Source: VFZS01 sp964353255
Lineage (GTDB): Bacteria; Acidobacteriota; Terriglobia; Bryobacterales; Bryobacteraceae
Assembly: GCA_964353255.1 (NCBI GenBank)
Contig: CAYGVJ010000105.1
Coordinates: forward strand, 1 to 19,431
Direction: 5' to 3'
Length of the DNA stretch: 19,431 nucleotides
Positions 1 to 8,277 of the stretch are shown here, one piece after another. Below the pieces are notes generated by a model. That model made no database searches and had not been told where the DNA came from. It was given only the letters and a program-made list of their open reading frames with translations. Each line of letters opens with the position of its first letter. Within the stretch, counting starts at the first letter, position 1. Position numbers and translations under genes: made by a program.

Positions 1-74
1 CCCGGATAGGGAGCAGTCTGTGCAAACAACGACGCCTCGGCCACCAGAAAAAGCAACAGCACCAGGCTTCGCAT
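1..74 (-). CDS. Start of a secreted protein of unknown function (partial)
   Basis: An ATG at 72-74 on the minus strand opens a frame that stays open to the left edge, giving 24 full residues. They form a textbook signal peptide: MRS, a hydrophobic core LVLLLFLV, then a likely signal-peptidase I site in SLFA-QT, followed by APYPG. A GGAG at 83-86 lies 8 nt upstream of the ATG and supports this start. The product is exported, but nothing of the mature domain is visible, so no function can be given. It is co-directional with the genes to its right but separated from the methyltransferase by about 200 nt, so it may or may not belong to the same transcript. Confidence 0.6.
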   Translation of the reverse strand, partial: MRSLVLLLFLVAEASLFAQTAPYP

Positions 75-276
75 ACTGTGGGCTCCGCATGTAGCGATGC
101 GCGCCCGCGCTCGCGGGTTACAGGAGATGTCCCCTCGCTCAGCGGGCCACCCCGCCGGGCTGGCCCGCGTTTCGACCTTGAGCTTCATCTCATCGCCGGA
201 AACCTTACATTCGAGAATACGAAGAATCAACTCCTTCAGATCCTCAGAACTCTCGCCCCGCGGCGGGTTGCACGGC
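75..276. other. Non-coding gap of about 200 nt with inverted repeats
   Basis: This is the only sizeable gap in the window. It holds the GGAG ribosome-binding site of the gene starting at 74, a short GC-rich palindrome (104-109 with 112-117) and a longer hairpin (142-168). One minus-strand frame is open across the whole gap and runs in frame into the ATG at 74, with a protein-like stretch (SSEDLKELILRILECKVSG). It has no good start codon or ribosome-binding site, so I do not call it a gene. No promoter could be recognised with confidence. Confidence 0.5.
142..168 (-). terminator. Possible hairpin downstream of the methyltransferase
   Basis: GCGGGCCA at 142-149 pairs perfectly with TGGCCCGC at 161-168 around an 11-nt GC-rich loop. 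It lies after the methyltransferase stop (277) and before the next gene (74), where transcription of the long operon could end. There is no T-run after the stem on the minus strand, so it is not a classical intrinsic terminator. In DNA this GC-rich such a stem can arise by chance. Confidence 0.2.
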
Positions 277-1202
277 TCAATAGAAGAAGAGAGCGGTCGG
301 CCTGAGCTTGATTCTTTGCGTGAGGCATGCCCCGCAGCGGACACGGTAGCCGTTAGCGAGCGAACCTATCAGTTTGGGGATTGTCTCGGGGTCATCATTC
401 CCGTGCTCCATGGCTATTACGAGGCGGGGACGGTAGCGCCGCAGGGTCTCGACGGCGCCCCTGAGGGCGGCGGCCTCCGCGCCCTGGATATCCATCTTGA
501 TGCAGTCCACTCGGGTGAGGCCGAGCTCGGCGACGATCTTGTCGATGGTGGTCAGCGGACCTTCGGCCCCTCCTGGCTTCCGGGGAAGTTAAACACCACG
601 CTGTAAGTGGAGCTGCTGAAGGGCCGCCCTCTTAGGGGAAGGTAATCGTCCCGGTCCCAGACGCCTTTCGGGTAGACAGTGACGCGGCCGGCGCGAACAT
701 GATCAGCCAGATTGCGCCGCAGGGATTCCAGATTGTCCGGAGCGGGCTCAATGGCGACGACGCGCGCGGCTCCGGCCCCCAGAGCGCTCAGGGTGAACGT
801 GCCGACGTGAGCGCCGCAATCGAGCACCGTGTCGCCCGGCCGAATGAGGTCCTCCGGCGCGCCATAGCCCCCGGCTCTGTTTTCGGCAAAAACGCGGGGC
901 ACGGAGCGGTTGCCTTTCGGGACCCAATAGCGCGCGCCCGAGACTTCCCAGAGCGCCAGGTCGCCGTCCTCCCGGACAATCTTTGCGGACTGCCTGAACT
1001 CCTCCGTGAAGGTTCTCTGCGCGGAGCTGTACCGCCAACCTCGCCACGCGTCTCCAATCGAGCAGCCGTGGTTGCGGCCCGCGGCGATAGACAGCGGCGC
1101 ACGCAGAGGCGGAATGCAGTAGAGAAGGCCCGCGCCTAAGACCATGGCGGCCGCGGCGGCGACCGCCAGTTTCCAGAGAGTTGACCGTGCTTTTGTCATC
1201 AT
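277..1202 (-). pseudogene. FkbM-type SAM-dependent methyltransferase, frameshifted
   Basis: The first reading frame (1202 to 552, 216 aa) starts at ATGATG right after the stop of receptor A. It has an N-terminal hydrophobic segment (LAVAAAAAMVLGAGLLYC) that suggests a membrane anchor, then a SAM-binding motif I (VLDCGAHVGTFTLSALGAG) with a following acidic position in VVAIEPAP. It ends early in GPKVR-stop. In the next frame translation continues naturally as GAEGPLTTIDKIVAELGL, then VDCIKMDIQGAE, the signature end of FkbM methyltransferases, to a stop at 277. Restoring one G/C in the C-run at 567-570 joins the halves into about 308 aa, a normal length for the family, which usually O-methylates sugars or polyketides. 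It is either a recent pseudogene or a sequencing error. No ribosome-binding site is visible, so translation is probably coupled to the receptor. The acceptor substrate is unknown. Confidence 0.75.
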
Positions 1203-4200
1203 TCAGAAAATCCACTTGACGGCGAGCTGCACCTGGCGCGCGGTGGTGCTGGTTTCAGTGATGCGGCCAGCCGTCCCCAGCCGCTGGAGGCTGCTGTCGA
1301 ACAGGGCCAAGCCGGAGGGGGTCTTGAAGTTCGGGTGGTTGGTCGCGTTGAAGGCCTCCAGCCGCAGGCGCAGGCTGTGGCGCTCCCTCTGCCAGAGGAT
1401 CTTGTGCAGGCTGGCGTCGAGAGCAAACAAGCCGGGGCCGGTGAGCGTGCCGCGTCCCAGGTTGCCGTAGAAGCCGGCCTCGGGCAGCCCGAAGGCGAGC
1501 GGGTCGAAGTAGCGTGCGGGGCCGCCGAGCACGATCCGGTCACCGGGGCGGCCGATGAAATCCGGGCGCTGCCCCAGGTCGGTCCGGGTGGTTAGCAGCC
1601 GCGCGCGGTCGAAGCCTACAAACGGCCCAAACGGGTACCCCGTCTGAAACTTGGTGAGGGCCTGAATCTCCCAGCCCCTCAGCAGGCGCCCGGCCGCACC
1701 ATGTGGCCGCGCGGGGATGTGGTAGGAGAGGCTGGCGTTGAAAACGTGTCGCAGGTCAAAATTCGAGAGGCCCCGATTCTGCCGATAGTTGAAAACGTTC
1801 GGGAAACCGTCGTCGCTATTGTCGAAGTCCGTGGACAGCGCACTGGAGGTTTCGTCGATGGACTTGCTCCAGGCGTAGTTCAAATGAAAACCTACCCCGT
1901 CCCGCCACTTCCGCTCGAGGCCGGCCGAGAAGCCGTGGTAGAAGGAATTGAACTGGGTACGCCGCAAGGCGATCTGTGCGAAAGCGGGATTGATTCTGGG
2001 TGCGTCAACCGGGAAGAAGATGCGGCCATCGGGCAAGACCTGCGGACGCGTGGTGTTGACATTGCCCAGGTATCCCAACAGGTGAGCGCCGCGCGTGAAC
2101 GTGTAGCCGAGGCGGGCGACCGTGGTGGAACCTAGCTGGCGCTCGATGGCGAACTGGAATTGCGCGACGTAGGGCTCTTCGAGGTAGTAGTCGAGCGCGT
2201 CGGGGTTGCTCGTGGCTGTAACGGTGCGGGCAGCCTCGAGCAGGTCCGGAAACGATGGGCGGATCATAGCGACGCGGTCGTAGAAGGGCGGCATTCGGAT
2301 GCCTGACACCTCCCGGGTGCCGGGCAGATCGAAGAAAATCCCAGCGCCGGCGCGCAACACCACGCGGCCCGAGCCCAACGGGTCCAGAGCAAGGGAGGCA
2401 CGCGGCGCGAAGTTCCTGGCAGACGGGTTGCGATAGACCGGCCCGCCGAGCGTGACTGAAGGGTCCCGTAGCGGATCGCGCAGCGTCGCCACCTTGCCGT
2501 GCACCTCGCTCGGCGTGGAAGCGAACTCGTACCGCAGCCCCAGGCTGAGGCTCAGCCGGGGGCCGGCGCGCAATTCCTCCTGCGCGTAAGCGAAGAACTG
2601 GCTCTGCCTCCAGCCGCGGCGCGAGTCGGAACCGGGCACCATCACGTCCCCGGACGCTGGCCGGGCTCCCAGGAAATCGACCAACGAGCTGAACGTATAC
2701 TGGCCGACGGCGTTAAAGTCGGCCACTTGGTTGAACTGCAGGCGATCGAAAGCTCCCCCCAGCCGGATAGTGTGGCGGCCCCGGGTCTGGATCAGGTCGT
2801 CGTTGAATTGGAAGTCGTTGAGCGTGTGCAGCCTTGGCCGCTGCCTGGCGAACGCTCCTCCCAAGCCCGTCAAGCCTGGCACCGTGGTCGTCCCTAGAGG
2901 CTGCCCCTGTACGAAGGACAGCGAGGCCGGGATGTCGGGGCGCGTCCGACTGAGGTCGCCGTTGCGAATGCGGCTGAAGGCGGCGCGAAACGTGTGAATG
3001 GTGCGCGGGGAAACCAGGTGCTGCACCTCGGTGTGGAGGAACTGGTAGCGACTGTCCCCAGAGAAGCGCCAGATGCGCAGCGGATCGGGAGCGCCCTGAT
3101 TGGCATCGTCGAAGGTGTAACGCGTGGACAGTCGGAGGCCCGGCGACACCAGCAGGTCCAGCTTGCCGGCCAGGTAGTCCTCGCGGGTCTCCCGCACGGA
3201 TTCGTTGACGAACTCCGCGGTGCCGTCGCCGAAATCGCGCCCATTGGGCAGCGGATATAGATCGAGGTAGGGGCGCACCTTGGGGGAGACATCCACGATG
3301 CGGGTCCCTCCGCCCGGGCCGGGCAGGATGCCCCGACGCGCCTCCAAGGTGGGCACGTTCGGGCGAACGGTCTCGCTGAGGGTTTCGCGGATCGCCTCGT
3401 AGTTAGCCAGGAAGAACAGCTTGTTCCGCCGTATCGGCCCGCTCAGCAGGCTGCCGAACTGGTGGCGGCGTAGCGGGGGCATCTGCCCGTGGGGATCATC
3501 GAAGAAGTTCCGGGCATCCAGGGCGCTGTGGCGCAGGAATTCGTACAGGCTGCCGTGCAACTCATTGGCGCCAGACTTGGAAACGGCGGTGAAGACGGCG
3601 CCGGCCGCCCGCCCGTACTCCGCACTGAAGGGGCTGGTCACTACTCTGAGCTCGCGGATGCCCTCCAGACCGAGCAAGCTGCCCGAGGCGCTTGAGGCCA
3701 CCGAAGATGCCGAGTCATTGATGCGAATACCGTCCAGCAAGAAACTGTTCTGGGTGGGTCGTGCCCCTTTCGCCGCGAACTTGGGTCCAAGTCCACGAAA
3801 CACGTGCCGATCCGCGACGCGCACCAGATTCACCTCGGGCTCCTGGGCGGAAAGCTCGAACACATCCCGGCCGTTAAGCGGCAGTGACTCGAGTTCCCGC
3901 TGACGAACTGACTCGCCCCAGGCAGCCGCAGCGCCGTTCACCGGAGCGGCGTCGGCGACCACTACCACCTGGTCGCGCGCCTCCCCCAGTTGGAGAGTGA
4001 AGTCCACCCGAGCGGTTGAGCCGGCGCCCAGCTCGATGCCGCGGCGCACCTGGTCGCGGAAGCCGGAGTGCGATGCGACGAGCTGGTATGCTCCGGGCGC
4101 CAGGCGCAGCGCCTGGTAGTAGCCGGTGGAGTCCGACGTCACCTCGCGGGCGGCAGAGGTGGCAGTCTCGGTGACCCGCAACGAGACTCCCGCCACAACG

Positions 4201-4307
4201 GCGCCGGAAGGGTCGCGCACCGTGCCTTCAATCATGCCGCTGGTCTGCGCCTGAGCCGGCGCCAGGATGGATATGGGAAGCCACAAACCAAGGAGCAGTT
4301 TCTTCAT
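1203..4307 (-). CDS. Oar-type TonB-dependent outer-membrane receptor, copy A
   Basis: The product is 1034 aa. Residues 1-20 are a signal peptide ending APAQA-Q. Residues 21-108 form a carboxypeptidase-regulatory-like beta domain (EGTVRDPSGAVVAG ... GYYQALRLAPGAY). A TonB-box-like DQVVVVADA follows at 112-120. The plug spans about 125-245, with LPLNGRD at 142-148, NSFLLDGIRIND at 187-198 and SPFSAEYGRAAGAVFTAVSK at 225-244. The remainder is a 22-strand-type barrel, and the chain ends VKWIF, giving the C-terminal aromatic residue expected for BAM insertion. Length and layout fit the Oar-like receptors abundant in Acidobacteriota. The family lies in the outer membrane and moves ligands using TonB energy; the ligand is unknown here. 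The ATG shares ATGA with the stop of binding protein A, so translation is probably coupled. The methyltransferase ATG follows the stop directly. Confidence 0.9.
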   Translation of the reverse strand: MKKLLLGLWLPISILAPAQAQTSGMIEGTVRDPSGAVVAGVSLRVTETATSAAREVTSDSTGYYQALRLAPGAYQLVASHSGFRDQVRRGIELGAGSTARVDFTLQLGEARDQVVVVADAAPVNGAAAAWGESVRQRELESLPLNGRDVFELSAQEPEVNLVRVADRHVFRGLGPKFAAKGARPTQNSFLLDGIRINDSASSVASSASGSLLGLEGIRELRVVTSPFSAEYGRAAGAVFTAVSKSGANELHGSLYEFLRHSALDARNFFDDPHGQMPPLRRHQFGSLLSGPIRRNKLFFLANYEAIRETLSETVRPNVPTLEARRGILPGPGGGTRIVDVSPKVRPYLDLYPLPNGRDFGDGTAEFVNESVRETREDYLAGKLDLLVSPGLRLSTRYTFDDANQGAPDPLRIWRFSGDSRYQFLHTEVQHLVSPRTIHTFRAAFSRIRNGDLSRTRPDIPASLSFVQGQPLGTTTVPGLTGLGGAFARQRPRLHTLNDFQFNDDLIQTRGRHTIRLGGAFDRLQFNQVADFNAVGQYTFSSLVDFLGARPASGDVMVPGSDSRRGWRQSQFFAYAQEELRAGPRLSLSLGLRYEFASTPSEVHGKVATLRDPLRDPSVTLGGPVYRNPSARNFAPRASLALDPLGSGRVVLRAGAGIFFDLPGTREVSGIRMPPFYDRVAMIRPSFPDLLEAARTVTATSNPDALDYYLEEPYVAQFQFAIERQLGSTTVARLGYTFTRGAHLLGYLGNVNTTRPQVLPDGRIFFPVDAPRINPAFAQIALRRTQFNSFYHGFSAGLERKWRDGVGFHLNYAWSKSIDETSSALSTDFDNSDDGFPNVFNYRQNRGLSNFDLRHVFNASLSYHIPARPHGAAGRLLRGWEIQALTKFQTGYPFGPFVGFDRARLLTTRTDLGQRPDFIGRPGDRIVLGGPARYFDPLAFGLPEAGFYGNLGRGTLTGPGLFALDASLHKILWQRERHSLRLRLEAFNATNHPNFKTPSGLALFDSSLQRLGTAGRITETSTTARQVQLAVKWIF

Positions 4308-5311
4308 CTAGTTGAACCACCGCGCCGGTTGAGCCGGCGGAGAGCCTCCTCCACGAAACGCGTGTCAATGAGCTGGGACGCGTCCACCGCCCTGGGAATG
4401 AACCCCTTCTTGGCTGCCCAGTCCACGAAGCGCTGGACGCTCGCCCGATCGACCGTTCCGTCCCGGGAGATACTCTCGCGACAAACCGCGCGAGCGGCGG
4501 CGGGATCGTTGTGCCCGGCCAGGGCCAGTTCCTCCAGGGCGCGGGGTGTCTGGCCAGCCCTGTATGCCCGGACCCCGCGCAGGTAGGCTTCGAGGAAGCT
4601 CACGCCGATCTCCGGGGCGCCGTCCAGCAGCGCAGGTCCAAAGAGCACGAAGGTGTACTGGTAGTTCGGCAGCAGTTCCGAAAGCGTGATGCTGCGGACC
4701 ACGTTGGCGGAGACGAAATCCAGGTCCTTGTCGAGGGAAGCCGTGGGCACCGCGTCGATTTTGCCCCCCATCAGCGCCGTGGCGGCTTCCGGTGAACCCA
4801 TGCTGAGGAGCTTCACGTCGTCGCTGCTCATCCCGGCAGATGCCAGGATCTGGTCCAGGAAGAAAGCCCCCAGGTCGGTGTGGTCGTGGACCGCCACGCG
4901 CTTGCCTTTGAGCAGCCGGAGATCATGCAGGCCCTGCGGGAAGGACTTGCGGTAGCCAAAGATCACGCCGCCGGTGTCGCAGCCTGGGACGGCGATGTCA
5001 CGGCTGGCCACGATCCTCAGCCGGGCGCCCTTCAGCACCGCGTTGATGAACCCTCCGGTGGCCCAGTTGAAGCCCACCTCGAGGGCGCCGCCTGCCAGCA
5101 GCAGAAGCATTTCCAGGTGGCCCGCAAACCGGTGGAAGTCCACCTTCAGCCCGGCCTCCTGGAAGAAGCCGAGTTCATGCGCCAGATACACGGGGGCCAG
5201 CCTCCAGCGCGGGATGAGCCCGACCCGCAGCCTGTGGGGCTGTCGGCCCTTCTTGCCGCAGCCGGTCAGCGCAGCACCCACCAGGCAGGGAAGCAATTGC
5301 CTACGATCCAT
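4304..5311 (-). CDS. Lipoprotein NMT1/SsuA-like substrate-binding protein, copy A
   Basis: This 335-aa protein has a lipoprotein signal peptide with lipobox LTGC, so Cys18 is the probable lipidated residue. The fold is recognisable from RLRVGLIPRWRLAPVYLAHE (residues 27-46), the NMT1/THI5/SsuA-like opening of type II periplasmic binding proteins, followed by ELGFFQEAGLKVDF, GFINAVLKGARLRIVAS and LLKGKRVAV. Members bind small molecules such as sulfonates, aromatic acids or pyrimidine precursors and usually feed ABC importers. No permease or ATPase is present here; the next gene is an outer-membrane receptor whose ATG overlaps this stop (ATGA). The start overlaps the end of ligase A by 11 nt, with GAGGA 6 nt upstream. 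Residues 61-66, 82-86 and 142-146 differ strongly from the sister copies while flanks are conserved. Ligand unknown; cell-surface or periplasmic side cannot be decided from sequence. Confidence 0.85.
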   Translation of the reverse strand: MDRRQLLPCLVGAALTGCGKKGRQPHRLRVGLIPRWRLAPVYLAHELGFFQEAGLKVDFHRFAGHLEMLLLLAGGALEVGFNWATGGFINAVLKGARLRIVASRDIAVPGCDTGGVIFGYRKSFPQGLHDLRLLKGKRVAVHDHTDLGAFFLDQILASAGMSSDDVKLLSMGSPEAATALMGGKIDAVPTASLDKDLDFVSANVVRSITLSELLPNYQYTFVLFGPALLDGAPEIGVSFLEAYLRGVRAYRAGQTPRALEELALAGHNDPAAARAVCRESISRDGTVDRASVQRFVDWAAKKGFIPRAVDASQLIDTRFVEEALRRLNRRGGSTR

Positions 5312-6896
5312 CTGAGGTCCTCGAACCCGAACCCAGTAGGTGCAGGGGCAGCACCTTTCCGGCGCGCGTGGTGAGAGGGTCCTCGTGTCGCACCTCCACC
5401 GCCTGGGAGTTCCGCCAGATCCGCATCGCTCCGGTGCCCCCCTGGAACTGCCGGAGTTCCCGCAGGAAGCAATCCCGCACCGCTTCCGGTGAGGGCAGTG
5501 GCACCCGCCGGCTCACGCGCAGGATGATGCGGGCCTGCCGGTCCCCGTCCTGCTCCACCAGTTGGTAATCCGTGGGGGCGCCTCCAAAGCGCGCTGGTAG
5601 CACCTCCTCGAGAATGCGCAGGACATCCGTGCCCACCAGGGTGACGCCGTGCCCGGTGAGCTTCCCGTAGCTGAAGATGTCCCGGATCCGGGTAGTGAAG
5701 CCGGCGCGGCTGAAGGTGCAGTCGCAGGTGGCCCTCTCCAGAATACCGGCGTCGTCCATCTCCACGTTGATGAGCACCAGCGATGCAAACGGAAGCAGGG
5801 TGGTAAACAGCAGCGAGTCCACCTCCGCCCCGGACAGCGGTGCTGCCCGGCGATGGCTGATCACGGCGAGCGAGTCGTGAAACAGGTGCACACAGTTGCC
5901 GCTGGCCATCTGGCGGCAGGCGTACCCGATCATTCCGATTTCGGTGGTCACGTAGCGGGGGAACACTTCGGCGCCGGCGTTCTCAATGACCCGGCGCTTG
6001 GCATCGGTGAGAGTCTCGCCTCCCACCTGGAAGAGCGTGCCTCGGATGTCGAAGCCCTTCTCCATCGCGGCCGCCGCCACGCGCACGGTGGGGCTGGCAT
6101 GACCGGCCACCGCGCATGCGACACCCGCTCGCCTCCTCCCGGCAATCCAGGCCGCGACCGCGGAGAAGTCGTCCGGAGGCATGTAGACTGGGAAGGGAAC
6201 TTTCTCTCCGCACAGGCGCGCGAGCCGGACCAGGCAGTGCGTCGCTACTTGGTAGTGTGCCGAATCCAGGGCTTTGGCGTAAGTGGAAAACCATCTCTCC
6301 GCCGGGCAACCCAGCCGCGAGCCCCGGACGCAATTCATTATGCCATCCGTGGACGGAAGAATCGGCCGAACCTGCACATGGGCCCTGGCGGCCAGCCCAA
6401 ACTCGCGAAAGTATAACGCGGTATAGGCCTCCCCGTGCAGCCGCTGAGCTGTGCTCCTGTGCGTCCTGGTCCCGCTGCTGCGGCTTCCGCCGCTGGAGCC
6501 CTCCATCCCTCCCTTGACCAGAGGGTTGCGGAAACTTCTCGGGCTGGCGGCGATCTCTTGATTGGACCGCACGATGGGCTTCTTTCCCTTGAACTCGTCG
6601 TGCAGAAGGTAGACGCCTTGCCGGTGAAGAGAAGCCAGTGTGGACTCCAGCCCGTCGCGATGGACGGCCTCAGCCAGGTCGTCATAGCCGCACCCGGCCA
6701 GACGGAACATTTGATGGTAGGGATTCCCCGGGTTGGAGAAGACCACGCGCCGGACTAGTTCGAGGAAGTGTTGCTCACGGTTCTCCATCTGCCGGCGAAT
6801 CATTCCATCCGGATCGGAGGCCGGTGGAGTACGCAGCAGCGCGTACAGCCCGGAGGCCATCCGAGTGTAGTAGCCCAACTTGCTCAAGAAAGTCAT
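5301..6896 (-). CDS. Divergent PaaK/LuxE-like adenylate-forming enzyme, copy A
   Basis: This 531-aa soluble protein belongs to the ANL superfamily near phenylacetate-CoA ligase and coenzyme F390 synthetase. Visible motifs are a Gly/Ser/Thr phosphate loop (GSSGGSRSSGTRT, 133-145), VGGET at 291-295, the adenine-loop variant YVTTE at 315-319, a CDC pair at 391-393 leading into the hinge region (RIRDIFSYGKLTG), TDYQL at 442-446 and a possible catalytic lysine in RAGKVLPLHLL (Lys513). Family members activate a carboxylate with ATP and pass it to CoA or a protein thiol; the substrate is unknown here. The classical GRxD hinge motif is not obvious, so this is a divergent subgroup. ATG at 6896 is preferred because it matches the length of copy B. 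No good ribosome-binding site precedes it, but a 19-codon frame ends on the start codon. The 3' end overlaps binding protein A by 11 nt. Confidence 0.8.
   Translation of the reverse strand: MTFLSKLGYYTRMASGLYALLRTPPASDPDGMIRRQMENREQHFLELVRRVVFSNPGNPYHQMFRLAGCGYDDLAEAVHRDGLESTLASLHRQGVYLLHDEFKGKKPIVRSNQEIAASPRSFRNPLVKGGMEGSSGGSRSSGTRTHRSTAQRLHGEAYTALYFREFGLAARAHVQVRPILPSTDGIMNCVRGSRLGCPAERWFSTYAKALDSAHYQVATHCLVRLARLCGEKVPFPVYMPPDDFSAVAAWIAGRRRAGVACAVAGHASPTVRVAAAAMEKGFDIRGTLFQVGGETLTDAKRRVIENAGAEVFPRYVTTEIGMIGYACRQMASGNCVHLFHDSLAVISHRRAAPLSGAEVDSLLFTTLLPFASLVLINVEMDDAGILERATCDCTFSRAGFTTRIRDIFSYGKLTGHGVTLVGTDVLRILEEVLPARFGGAPTDYQLVEQDGDRQARIILRVSRRVPLPSPEAVRDCFLRELRQFQGGTGAMRIWRNSQAVEVRHEDPLTTRAGKVLPLHLLGSGSRTSDGS
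5318..5322 (-). promoter_or_regulatory. Ribosome-binding site of binding protein A
   Basis: GAGGA on the minus strand lies 6 nt before the ATG at 5311 and inside the 3' end of ligase A. It fixes the start of the lipoprotein despite the 11-nt gene overlap. Confidence 0.6.
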
Positions 6897-6952
6897 AGCG
6901 CGGGGTGGTTTTCGGAATCTCCAATGTGGCGACTATACACCGTCCATCCCAT
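6893..6952 (-). CDS. Possible 19-codon coupling ORF before ligase A
   Basis: The gap between the nucleotidase stop (6956) and ligase A holds an ATG one codon after that stop, in the same frame. It reads MGWTVYSRHIGDSENHPAL and stops at a TGA that overlaps the ATG of ligase A (ATGA). The ribosome-binding signal is weak (GAG about 6 nt upstream). It could serve to carry ribosomes by reinitiation from the nucleotidase to the ligase, which itself lacks a clear ribosome-binding site. It may equally be chance. The peptide resembles nothing I recognise. Confidence 0.25.
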   Translation of the reverse strand: MGWTVYSRHIGDSENHPAL

Positions 6953-6955
6953 TAT

Positions 6956-8272
6956 TCACTCAATCACTCCGCGCTTCCGGATGTGCTGAATGATCACGTC
7001 CCGCAGCAGCTTGCCGGTGTCGGTGAAGGTTAGTCCGGTGCTCCCGAGTTGGGTGCGCTGGTTGGCGGCGGTGAAGTCGCTCACCGCCAGAGTGTACTCG
7101 CGCGCAGGGTCAACGGCGCGCCCGGCGGTGACCTGCGCCGGCAACTGGGCGCCCTTGAAGCGGCCCACGACTACGGTGTTGTCGAAGGGCATCAGGTTCC
7201 AGACATCGCGCGCCAGCAGGCGGCCCGCCCGCAAGCGGTCGCGAATCCCGCCCGGGTTCATATAGGCGAAGTCGGCGCCGGTGGCTTCCCGCATGGCCTC
7301 CTCGATCAGCGACTTGAGGTTGAGGGTGGCCACCTCGCGGCGGGCCTCCCCGATGGGCACGTCCACCATCTTCGCCACCCGCGCATCCCACTTGGCCACC
7401 TGCGCGGCGACGTCCCGGTCGGCGGGAATAGCCCTGGAGTCAACCGGGATGCGCTTCCAGCTCCAGGCCGCAATCTTCCTGGCAGGCAGATCGAGTTTGA
7501 GATCCAGCCGGCCCAGCTCGCGGCCGTAACTGGCGGAGCGGACCAGCAGGCGTCCGTCCTTTTCCAGGGCGGACTCCAGCGCCCCGTGCACGTGGCCGGC
7601 GATGATGACCGCCGCTTCCGGCACGCCCTGGAGCAGCTCGGGCTGCTCGGCCAGCTCCAAGTGCGCCAGAACCACCACGAGGTCGGCGCGGTCACGCACC
7701 TCGGCCGCGTACCTGCGGACCGTCTCGACGACCGGCAGCGCGCGCCAGGGGCCCATTCGCTCGGGCGTCGAGTAACTCAGGAGGTTGCCCATGATCACCC
7801 CGATCAGCGCGACGCGGATTCCCTTGACGCTCCGGATGACGTAGGCGCGGCCGGTGAGCAAGCGGCCTCCGGCATCGGCCACGTTGGCCGAGACGATGGG
7901 AAAGCGCGCGGTGCGGAGGTACTTGGGGATCAGTTGCCAGCCGTAGTCGAAGTCGTGGTTGCCCAGTGAGGCGGCGTCGTAGCCGAACCGGTTGACGATC
8001 TCGAAGATTGGCAGGCCGTGGTAAAGCGTCGAGACCGGGCTGCCCTGTACGAAGTCGCCGGCGTCCACTAGCAGGCAGGCGTCTGTAGTGGCTCGCTCCC
8101 GCCGGATGAGGGTGGCCAGGTGTGCGAACCCGCCGCGGCCTTCCTGATCCGGGGAAAGACGCGCATGCAAATCGTTGGTGTGCAGGATGGTGAGAGAGCG
8201 TAGCGTTTCCGCCGCCGGCGCCAGCAGGGCCAGCAGCAGAAGGAGGGCGAGCACAGAACGCAGACGGGGCAT
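6956..8272 (-). CDS. Secreted 5'-nucleotidase/UshA-type metallophosphatase
   Basis: The protein is 438 aa from the ATG at 8272, with a signal peptide (LRSVLALLLLLALLAPAAE). The N-terminal calcineurin-like metallophosphatase domain carries all metal-site motifs: HTNDLH (31-36), DAGDFVQGS (70-78), GNHDFDYG (104-111), LAHLE (202-206) and GHVHG (226-230). The C-terminal 5'-nucleotidase substrate domain is shown by MNPGGIRDRLRAG (338-350) and LMPFDNTVVV (360-369). The family hydrolyses nucleotides or other phosphate esters outside the cytoplasm. At 438 aa it is shorter than the roughly 550 aa usual for UshA. An in-frame GTG at 8290, inside the last codons of receptor B, could add six residues; neither start has a well-spaced ribosome-binding site, so translation is probably coupled to the receptor. 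It separates units B and A, and may release a phosphate from a nutrient or signal before uptake (inference). Confidence 0.88.
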   Translation of the reverse strand: MPRLRSVLALLLLLALLAPAAETLRSLTILHTNDLHARLSPDQEGRGGFAHLATLIRRERATTDACLLVDAGDFVQGSPVSTLYHGLPIFEIVNRFGYDAASLGNHDFDYGWQLIPKYLRTARFPIVSANVADAGGRLLTGRAYVIRSVKGIRVALIGVIMGNLLSYSTPERMGPWRALPVVETVRRYAAEVRDRADLVVVLAHLELAEQPELLQGVPEAAVIIAGHVHGALESALEKDGRLLVRSASYGRELGRLDLKLDLPARKIAAWSWKRIPVDSRAIPADRDVAAQVAKWDARVAKMVDVPIGEARREVATLNLKSLIEEAMREATGADFAYMNPGGIRDRLRAGRLLARDVWNLMPFDNTVVVGRFKGAQLPAQVTAGRAVDPAREYTLAVSDFTAANQRTQLGSTGLTFTDTGKLLRDVIIQHIRKRGVIE

Positions 8273-8277
8273 CCCTC

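Larger units (their letters stand above)
1203..6896 (-). repeat. Repeat unit A: ligase, binding protein, receptor
   Basis: This is the promoter-distal of three direct repeats of the same three-gene block, about 5.7 kb long. Gene order and overlap sizes match units B and C. Over ligase residues 71-130, copies A and B are identical at 54 of 60 positions (counted by eye). Confidence 0.85.

Noticed and set aside
104..117. CCCGCG/CGCGGG palindrome as a terminator or operator
   Set aside because: Six base pairs with a 2-nt loop in very GC-rich DNA is expected by chance and no T-run follows.
6930..6960. TATAGT (complement at 6932-6937) as a -10 box for a promoter before ligase A
   Set aside because: The only -35-like hexamer (TTGAGT) is about 20 nt away, beyond normal spacing, and the gap is only 59 nt within a tight operon.
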